Source: Candidatus Hydrogenedentota bacterium (GTDB taxonomy: Bacteria > Hydrogenedentota > Hydrogenedentia > Hydrogenedentales > CAITNO01). From it: DNA of 40,615 nt. Below the pieces are notes generated by a model. It did no database searches and had not been told where the DNA came from. It saw only the letters and a program-made list of their open reading frames with translations. Location of the stretch: the NCBI GenBank assembly GCA_022706235.1, contig JAKJCY010000017.1, forward strand, positions 1 to 40,615, written 5' to 3'. Shown here piece by piece: positions 35,531-40,615 of this stretch. Both the position numbers and the translations under genes were made by a program. Positions within the stretch are counted from its first letter, which is position 1; every line of letters starts with the position of its first letter.

Positions 35531-35607
35531 TGGTGGGCCCTGCTGGAATCGAACCAGCGACCAAGTGATTATGAGTCACCTGCTCTGACCAACTGAGCTA
35601 AGGGCCC
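35531..35607 (-). tRNA. tRNA with CAU anticodon, probably tRNA-Ile2 (lysidine type)
   Basis: The 77-nt gene folds as a full cloverleaf: acceptor GGGCCCT/AGGGCCC, D arm TAGCTCAGTTGGTCAGAGCA, anticodon arm GGTGA-CTCATAA-TCACT, T arm GCTGG-TTCGATT-CCAGC, discriminator A and an encoded CCA. The CAU anticodon could mean elongator Met. However, the body is very close to E. coli tRNA-Ile2 (ileX/ileY), sharing the CCT-TAGCTCAG junction, AGCAGG, ACTTGGTCGCTGG and AGCAGGG stretches. It also has C4 and C5 paired with G, the acceptor features used by TilS. Lysidine at C34 would make it read AUA. Its promoter is visible upstream. Confidence 0.9.
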
Positions 35608-35617
35608 CAGTGCCGAT

Positions 35618-35647
35618 ATTGTATCTGGTGTGCGGGTTGCAGGTCAA
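35618..35647 (-). promoter_or_regulatory. Promoter for the tRNA gene
   Basis: On the minus strand TTGACC (35642-35647) and TACAAT (35618-35623), each one base from consensus, are 18 nt apart. The start near 35611 is only a few bases before the mature tRNA 5' end at 35607. Confidence 0.65.
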
Positions 35648-35674
35648 TTTTTCTGTCGGGTGGATGCGTGTCCT

Positions 35675-35703
35675 TTTTTTCGCAGCAGCCGCGGCTTTAT
35701 AAT
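35675..35703 (+). promoter_or_regulatory. Promoter for the aldo/keto reductase
   Basis: A perfect TATAAT (35698-35703) lies 17 nt after a T-run (35675-35680) that is a poor -35. The leader to the ATG at 35786 would be about 76 nt. Confidence 0.4.
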
Positions 35704-35785
35704 GATGCGAGCCTTCGGCGGTGTGGCATCGGGAATGCCGGATGGCGCAGGGATGGTTTACTTGGATGCCAGGAAAGGAGCGATT

Positions 35786-36673
35786 ATGCCTTCATTCAAC
35801 AGACGCGAGTTTCTTTCGGTTACGGCCGGGCTGGTTGCGGTCGGCGCCGCTGTTACCGCATCGGGCGGGGTGGTCGCACCGGGGGCGCGTGCCGTGGCCG
35901 CGCGCACGCTGGGCCGCACGGGTCTCCAATGTTCCTACCTGGGTATCGGTACGGGGATTCGCGGCCAGGGCTTCGGCATCACCGACCAAACGCTGGGCCT
36001 CACGGGGGAACAGTTCATCGCCTTGCTGGAATATGCCTATTCGCGGGGGATTACGTATTTCGACATGGCGGACCGGTACGGCTCCCATCACTATATGCGC
36101 ATGGCCATGAAGCGGTCCATCCCCCGGGACAAGGTGATGTTGTTGAGCAAGGTGTGGTTCCGGGAGGCGGAGACGGTTAAAATCGACCTGGAACGGATGC
36201 GCCGGGAACTGGAGGTGGATTGCATTGACGTGGTGCTGATGCATTGTCTGCGCAACGGCGAGGAGAACTGGCCGGAAACGCTCCGGCCGGCCATGGATGT
36301 GCTGGAAGAGGCCAAGGTCAAGGGCCATATCCGGGCCCATGGCGTGTCGTGCCACAACTTTACCGCCCTGGAACGGGCGGCGGAGGAGCCGTGGTGCGAC
36401 GTAGTGCTGGCGCGCATTAATCCTTTCGGCGTGAACATGGACGGCCCTGCGGAGAAGGTCGTTCCTGTGTTTGAGAAGATTCATGGTGCGGGCAAGGGGG
36501 TAATCGGCATGAAGATATTGGGCGAGGGCGCGCCGGAGGTGGTGGCGAAGATGGGGGAATCGCTGCGTTTTGTCATGGGGCTGGATTCCGTGGACGCCGT
36601 CACCATCGGGTTTATGAATCCGGGGCAGCTGGATGAGGTGATGACGGCCATGGAGGGGAATGCGGCGGGGTAG
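35786..36673 (+). CDS. Tat-exported aldo/keto reductase
   Basis: The 295-aa protein begins MPSFNRREFLSVTAG, a twin-arginine signal, so it should be folded with NADP(H) or another cofactor before export. The catalytic tetrad is complete: D93 and Y98 (FDMADRYGS), K122 (LLSKVWF) and H153 (VLMHC). TLGRTGLQCSYLGIGTG is the usual family opening. Such Tat-tagged reductases are common in sugar-catabolic clusters of Planctomycetota-like bacteria; the substrate is unknown. The ATG is placed by AGGAAAGGAG a few bases upstream; more upstream frames are leader. It converges on the fucose-isomerase-like gene, and a fragment of a second such gene lies 289 nt downstream. Confidence 0.92.
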   Translation: MPSFNRREFLSVTAGLVAVGAAVTASGGVVAPGARAVAARTLGRTGLQCSYLGIGTGIRGQGFGITDQTLGLTGEQFIALLEYAYSRGITYFDMADRYGSHHYMRMAMKRSIPRDKVMLLSKVWFREAETVKIDLERMRRELEVDCIDVVLMHCLRNGEENWPETLRPAMDVLEEAKVKGHIRAHGVSCHNFTALERAAEEPWCDVVLARINPFGVNMDGPAEKVVPVFEKIHGAGKGVIGMKILGEGAPEVVAKMGESLRFVMGLDSVDAVTIGFMNPGQLDEVMTAMEGNAAG

Positions 36674-36731
36674 GGGGACGGCGGCGAAAGGACAGAAAGG
36701 GACCTAATAACTCAAAGAAAATAACCGGAGC

Positions 36732-36815
36732 AAAAATGGGACTGCCTCCGGCGCATGCATAGACTTTGAAGGGTATAGGTTCTTCTGAACTGCGCTGGAG
36801 GCTGTCCCGATTTTT
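36732..36815. repeat. Imperfect inverted-repeat element 1
   Basis: AAAAATGGGACTGCCTCCGG (continuing CGCA; 36732-36755) pairs with the arm at 36791-36815, which reads TGCGCTGGAGGCTGTCCC then GATTTTT. There are two mismatches and one bulge over 24-25 bp, with a 35-nt spacer. It has no coding capacity. The A-run plus GGGACxG ends recur in the neighbouring element. Confidence 0.7.
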
Positions 36816-36836
36816 GTGGGCGTATCGAGCAAGACC

Positions 36837-36960
36837 GAAAAAAGCGGGACAGTTCCCGCCGCCCTGAGCATTCGGGTTTATCAGGTCAACATAATGATTA
36901 CGGTATTAGCGTTCTATCGGGCTTTTTTGTAGTACGCGGCGGGAACAGTCCCATTTTTTC
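36837..36960. repeat. Inverted-repeat element 2, related to the copy at the window start
   Basis: The left arm GAAAAAAGCGGGACAGTTCC (continuing CGCCG; 36837-36861) pairs with the right arm at 36937-36960 (CGGCGGGAACAGTCCC then ATTTTTTC) around a 75-nt core. The core and right arm align with 10-101. It ends one base before the reductase fragment at 36962. It looks like a small non-autonomous (MITE-like) or REP-like element. Confidence 0.7.
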
Positions 36961-36961
36961 T

Positions 36962-37018
36962 ATGAATGCGCGCCAGATGGACGAAGTGATGGCGGTCTTG
37001 GAAGGGAACGCGGCGGGA
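36962..37018 (+). pseudogene. C-terminal remnant of a second aldo/keto reductase
   Basis: Nineteen codons read MNARQMDEVMAVLEGNAAG and match the last residues of the intact reductase, MNPGQLDEVMTAMEGNAAG, with 13 of 19 identical. The stop is missing, and nothing upstream of the Met resembles a reductase, because the inverted-repeat element ends there. The DNA differs at many third positions, so this is an old paralogue, not a fresh duplication. It probably marks a tandem reductase gene lost by deletion or insertion. Confidence 0.65.
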
Positions 37019-37042
37019 CCGCGGTTGGCGGCGAGTCCGGCG

Positions 37043-38503
37043 TTATGCGTTGGTTTGAATATTCAGCTGGAAGAGTTTCGCGAAGGTGTTGACCCGCTTG
37101 GCGAAGTGGCCGCAGAAAAGGACAGGGTGGGGGCCGGGATAGATGTCGCAAATGTCTTTCACGTCACGCATTTCGACCAGCACGCGCGTGGCGCAGCCGC
37201 CGGTGGGCGGGCAGGCCGGCGATGACAGCACCTTGCCTTCCCAGGCATGCAACAGCGGGCCGTCCGCCTGGTACTTGAACAGGGTGACCGGCTCATCGGG
37301 CGGCCATTGCACGTCCAGCGCCGGGGTCTTGGGCATCTGGTGGAAGAAGGGCCGGAAATCATAGGGCACGGGCGGCTGGTCCGCGCCGTGTAATTGGGGC
37401 GTACAGGTGCAGTGGGAAGCGAAGTAGCGGTTTTCCACCGTGTCGAATTCGGGGTTGTGCTGGAATCCGGGCCTATCGAAGAGGTACGCGCCGAGCATCA
37501 TGGAGAGGGTGGCATTCACGTCATTTTCACAGCCGCACGGGATCAGCATGCCGTTGTTGGTGGCGAAACTGAGGCAGGGCTTGCGATGCTTCAGGAAGAG
37601 GCATTCGATGGTGATGGCGTCGGCCTCGTGCCGTTTCATCATCTCCAGCACCGCCGTATGGGCGCGCGCGGCATCCAGGAATGACTGGTCGCTCAGGTCG
37701 GTAATGGCGCGGGCGCCTGCGCGGAAAGCCGCGGCCATCTCGCGCATGGCTTCCGTTTCTTCAAGGGCATCGTACAGGTCGTTGAAATGCGCCGCAGGCA
37801 CGGCGTGTATGGCCGTATTGAAAAACGGCTCCGTTTCGTCCGTTTCCTGCTCGATTTTTCCTGAAATGCGCAATAGCCGGCTTTTCGCCATAAGAGTGCG
37901 GGCGTGCACGGCACGCAGCCCGTTTTCGAGCGCCGCGAAATGTTCGATGGAATGGATGTAGTGGATGCGCGGGTCCGTGCGGAACCGTTCCGGCGGCAGC
38001 TGGTGGTTGGCGCCGAGGGGATGGTACAGGATGACGGGGCCGGGGAAGGCGTCCAGGATGGGGAAAATCTTTTTGCTGAAACTGTTCCAGAAGTTGAACA
38101 GCAGCAGCGCGTCCGGGGGGTTGCCCTGGATATCCGCCACAAACGTGGCGATGGCGGCATCGGTATAAATGGGCGTGGCGTCCAGGGCCAGCTCCAGGTT
38201 CAATCCCCCGGCCATCCGTTCCAGGGCCGCCAGGAACGACTGCTGTTGTTCTTCGGGTTTGAACTGGTTGCCCGGCCACGTGAACCAGCTGTGCGACGCC
38301 CAGCCGTCTTCGCATTGGCCATTGAGCACCACCTCGGCGGGTGGATAGAAGAAGGCGCCCCGAATCCGGGCGGCTTGTTTGGCGCGGTACGCGGGCGCGG
38401 ACCCGGCGTCCATCGCGCTTTGGGCGAATCCCGGCCATGCGCCCAGCATGGACAGCAACGCACCCGATTTTAGGAAACTGCGGCGGCTGAATTCGGAAGA
38501 CAT
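37043..38503 (-). CDS. Tat-exported L-fucose-isomerase-like protein
   Basis: The 486-aa protein opens SEFSRRSFLKSGALLSMLGAWP, split here as the twin-arginine core SRRSFLK and a hydrophobic stretch, so it is exported. The mature part resembles the L-fucose/L-arabinose isomerase superfamily: an N-terminal Rossmann-like part (LLLFNFWNS, VILYHPLGANHQ), a central ADAITIECLFLKHRKPCLSF and IPCGCENDVNATLSMMLGAYLF, which is where the metal-binding Glu and Asp of the family occur, and a C-terminal GPHPVLFCGHFAKRVNTFAKLF. It may isomerise sugars, or only bind them, outside the cytoplasm. GAGGAG precedes the ATG. Its end lies 25 bp from the reductase remnant. The superfamily is fairly sure, the reaction is not. 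Confidence 0.8.
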   Translation of the reverse strand: MSSEFSRRSFLKSGALLSMLGAWPGFAQSAMDAGSAPAYRAKQAARIRGAFFYPPAEVVLNGQCEDGWASHSWFTWPGNQFKPEEQQQSFLAALERMAGGLNLELALDATPIYTDAAIATFVADIQGNPPDALLLFNFWNSFSKKIFPILDAFPGPVILYHPLGANHQLPPERFRTDPRIHYIHSIEHFAALENGLRAVHARTLMAKSRLLRISGKIEQETDETEPFFNTAIHAVPAAHFNDLYDALEETEAMREMAAAFRAGARAITDLSDQSFLDAARAHTAVLEMMKRHEADAITIECLFLKHRKPCLSFATNNGMLIPCGCENDVNATLSMMLGAYLFDRPGFQHNPEFDTVENRYFASHCTCTPQLHGADQPPVPYDFRPFFHQMPKTPALDVQWPPDEPVTLFKYQADGPLLHAWEGKVLSSPACPPTGGCATRVLVEMRDVKDICDIYPGPHPVLFCGHFAKRVNTFAKLFQLNIQTNA

Positions 38504-38685
38504 CGCGGTTCTCCTCGCTCATGATTTTTTTGTCGGCCATCCGTCTTGACGAAATCTGCTGTTTAAGCATAATCCCGGATGCGCCTCAGGTTCAATGTTT
38601 CTGTATTTACGGTCTCACGGCATTCCGTGCATGGAACAGCGGCAGCGTTTGTATCTGCCGTGAAAAGAGCCGAGCAGTGCTCCGG

Positions 38686-39459
38686 TTACTCGCGGTTTTC
38701 CGGACCGGGCCGGGTTTCGAGCAGCAAATCATCCAGGATCAGCATGCGCTCGAACCAGATCATAAGCAAGGTGCACAGATAGCGGCGCCCCATTTCGCGC
38801 AGCCGCAAATTGGATTGGCCCCAGGTGCGCCCGCTCCAGGAGATGGGGATTTCCGCGATTTTATAGCGGCGTATCAGGCAGGACAGGGACATCTCGATGG
38901 TGATGTTGAAATGGGCGGCATGGAGGGGGCTGATACTCTCGATGACGTGACGTCGGTAGACTTTGAAGGCGTTGGTCAGGTCGTTAAACCGGGTGAAGAA
39001 CAGAACACGCATGGCGAGGTTGACGATACGATTGAATACGAGTTTGACCGGCGGGTATTGGGAAACCTTGCTGCCTTTTCGGAACCGGGAGCCGAATACA
39101 CAGTCGTAGCCTTCCACGATTTTGCGGTAACAGGCGACCACGTCTTCCGGGCTGTCTGAGCTGTCCGCCATGACGACGGCAACCACGTCTCCCTTGAAAT
39201 GCTTCAATCCGCATCGTATCGCGCGTCCCAGGCCGCCGGGGGGGGGATTGGTAACGGCACGCAGTTCGGGATAAACAGCCGCCAGGGACTCCAATACCTG
39301 GGGTGTTTCATCGGTGCTGTTGTCATTTACAACCAGAAACTCGAAGGGGATTCCCTCCCGGCGCAGGGCGACCGCCAATTGTTCCAGGGTGGGCGGCAGA
39401 TTCTTGGCCTCATTGTATGCGGGGATCAAAATGGAATATAGCAGCGTATCTGGTTTCAC
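38686..39459 (-). CDS. Family 2 glycosyltransferase (DPM1/undecaprenyl-phosphate type)
   Basis: The protein is about 257 aa. It opens [21 protein letters not shown], the GT2 nucleotide-sugar pocket (given here as [13 protein letters not shown]). [29 protein letters not shown] and the metal motif [11 protein letters not shown] follow, then GSRFRKGS and [10 protein letters not shown], typical of dolichyl- or undecaprenyl-phosphate sugar transferases. No C-terminal membrane anchor is obvious. The GTG at 39459 forms GTGA with the stop of the epimerase upstream, so they are translationally coupled; another GTG at 39468 is possible. Together they suggest making and transferring a special sugar for an envelope glycan. 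Confidence 0.88.
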   Translation of the reverse strand: MKPDTLLYSILIPAYNEAKNLPPTLEQLAVALRREGIPFEFLVVNDNSTDETPQVLESLAAVYPELRAVTNPPPGGLGRAIRCGLKHFKGDVVAVVMADSSDSPEDVVACYRKIVEGYDCVFGSRFRKGSKVSQYPPVKLVFNRIVNLAMRVLFFTRFNDLTNAFKVYRRHVIESISPLHAAHFNITIEMSLSCLIRRYKIAEIPISWSGRTWGQSNLRLREMGRRYLCTLLMIWFERMLILDDLLLETRPGPENRE

Positions 39460-40529
39460 GATGCGCACCGGTCCCGACGGAGAAGGTCGTTGTAGATTTC
39501 CACCAGGATTGCCTTCAGGTTATAGTGCTGTCGCCAATCTGGATAGTGGGTCTTGAATTTCCGCGTGTCGCTGATCCACCAGATATGGTCGCCGATACGG
39601 TTGGTATCGGTATAGGCCGTGTTCATTTTGTTGCCGGTGATTTCCTCGCACAGCGAGACCGCCTCGAGCAGCGAACAATTGCTGAAGCGGCCGCCTCCGA
39701 TGTTATAGACCTCGCCGGTGCGGGGCGCCTTTACCACTTCTTGGAAACAGGCTACCAGGTCCGCGGCATGAATATTGTCGCGCACCTGTTTTCCCTTGTA
39801 GCCGAAAATGTTATAGGTGTTCCCTGTGATTGCGCATTTCATAAGGTAGGCAAGGAACCCGTGCAGTTCCGCGCCGGCGTGCCCGGGCCCGGTCAGGCAT
39901 CCTCCGCGGAACACGGTGGTTTTCATGTCGAAGTACCGTCCGTATTCCTGGACCATGATATCGGCGGCCACTTTGGACGCGCCAAAAACGGAATGTTTGC
40001 ACTGGTCGATGCTCATGGATTCGTCAATGCCCTCTGCCGCATACGCATGGGCGGGGTTCACTTCCCAACGCGTTTCCTGCTCTACCAGCGGCAGTTCGTT
40101 AGGTCGGTCGCCATATACTTTGTTGGTACTTGTGAAGATAAAAACCGCGTTGGGGGCATGAAGCCGGGTCAGCTCCAACAGATTGAGGGTGCCAACGGCA
40201 TTGATTCCGAAGTCCGTTTGCGGTTCCCGTGCCGCCCAGTCGTGGCTGGGTTGGGCCGCCGTATGGATGACCGCTTCAATGGCGCCGGCATACTCTTGAA
40301 ACAAGCGCGACAGGCGGTCATAATCACGGATATCCGCGGTGATGTGGTTATAGGTCGGCAGTTCACCGGTCAGTTCAGTGGCCATCGGCCGTGTGGAGGC
40401 GGCGCTGCCGAAGAAATAGGCGCGCATGTCATTGTCCACGCCAAGTATCGTATATCCCAACTCGGCAAACAGGCGGACTGTTGATGACCCTATCAATCCC
40501 GCGGAACCGGTTACGATGATGACGCCCAT
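39456..40529 (-). CDS. NAD-dependent nucleotide-sugar epimerase/dehydratase
   Basis: The 357-aa protein is an extended short-chain dehydrogenase resembling CDP-paratose/tyvelose 2-epimerases. The NAD fold shows [11 protein letters not shown] (6-16), [12 protein letters not shown] and [12 protein letters not shown]. At the catalytic Tyr-x-x-x-Lys position it reads [12 protein letters not shown], that is Phe182 with Lys186. Either this subgroup uses another acid/base or the enzyme is altered. [18 protein letters not shown] and [16 protein letters not shown] continue the family. The ATG at 40529 starts right at the NAD fold and has AGAGGA 5 nt upstream; upstream residues are unlikely to be translated. 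It overlaps the glycosyltransferase by 4 nt. The sugar product is not deducible. Confidence 0.88.
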   Translation of the reverse strand: MGVIIVTGSAGLIGSSTVRLFAELGYTILGVDNDMRAYFFGSAASTRPMATELTGELPTYNHITADIRDYDRLSRLFQEYAGAIEAVIHTAAQPSHDWAAREPQTDFGINAVGTLNLLELTRLHAPNAVFIFTSTNKVYGDRPNELPLVEQETRWEVNPAHAYAAEGIDESMSIDQCKHSVFGASKVAADIMVQEYGRYFDMKTTVFRGGCLTGPGHAGAELHGFLAYLMKCAITGNTYNIFGYKGKQVRDNIHAADLVACFQEVVKAPRTGEVYNIGGGRFSNCSLLEAVSLCEEITGNKMNTAYTDTNRIGDHIWWISDTRKFKTHYPDWRQHYNLKAILVEIYNDLLRRDRCAS

Positions 40530-40615
40530 TTCAATCCTCTTGTTGTGTCCCAAATCCGCACGCAAGGAATGCCGAAGACCTTAGAAGCGGCATCTTGCCG
40601 CTTCCATGTTCTTTA

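Noticed and set aside
35531..35607. Elongator tRNA-Met, the default reading of a CAU anticodon
   Set aside because: The acceptor and T arms are far closer to tRNA-Ile2 and carry its TilS-type acceptor pairs. Kept as the alternative, not the main call.
29777..35607. Genomic island integrated at the tRNA gene
   Set aside because: The geometry fits, but no integrase and no second copy of the tRNA 3' end were found; only composition and solitude support it.
1..40615. CRISPR array, rRNA genes, prophage genes or insertion sequences
   Set aside because: No regularly spaced repeats, rRNA-like stretches, phage structural genes or transposase motifs were seen on either strand.

Overview
The window looks like chromosomal DNA of an uncultured, GC-rich Gram-negative bacterium. 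Two lptF/lptG-type genes imply an outer membrane with LPS. Sugar-handling and sulfatase proteins with twin-arginine signals, an NPCBM-type glycosidase, a SUMF1-domain protein with a dockerin-like stretch, and a C-terminal Cys/hydrophobic/Arg sorting tail resemble Hydrogenedentota or other Planctomycetota-like lineages. That placement is inference from gene style, not from a marker search.

Layout. (1) 1-4950: a secreted SUMF1-domain protein, a secreted type I sulfatase on the minus strand framed by two 277-bp direct repeats full of palindromes, and a multi-pass acyltransferase. (2) 5149-9355: ilvD, a PTS enzyme I without a neighbouring HPr, and ferritin. (3) 9427-11360, minus: a translationally coupled pair, a BadF-type ATPase activator and a 2-hydroxyacyl-CoA-dehydratase-like protein of the YjiL/YjiM type. 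(4) 11639-20024, plus: a methyltransferase, a small protein resembling the cyanobacterial fluorescence recovery protein, mutL overlapping miaA, a TIM-barrel sugar isomerase, pfkA, and overlapping lptF-lptG. (5) 20185-25986: a single-pass coiled-coil protein behind a near-consensus promoter, then a 1290-aa thermolysin-family protease with a surface-sorting tail. (6) 26120-29776, minus: a 1218-aa NPCBM/six-hairpin glycosidase. (7) 30196-35290, minus: a 1.7-kaa fusion of a DEDD exonuclease, a RecQ helicase and a UvrD/Rep helicase, next to a CAU-anticodon tRNA that looks like tRNA-Ile2. (8) 35786-38503: a Tat-exported aldo/keto reductase, two palindromic elements with a fragment of a second reductase, and a Tat-exported fucose-isomerase-like protein. 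(9) 38686-40529, minus: a family 2 glycosyltransferase coupled to a nucleotide-sugar epimerase.

Most genes are housekeeping or carbohydrate-scavenging. The items that stand out are the exonuclease-RecQ-UvrD fusion, whose exonuclease N-terminus is cut off from any normal start by what looks like a frame break; the fluorescence-recovery-protein-like gene outside cyanobacteria; the YjiM/YjiL (double-cubane-type) pair; the palindromic repeat pair around the sulfatase; and the gene remnant beside inverted-repeat elements. No CRISPR array, rRNA, prophage or transposase was seen. Sequence identities quoted are by-eye counts.
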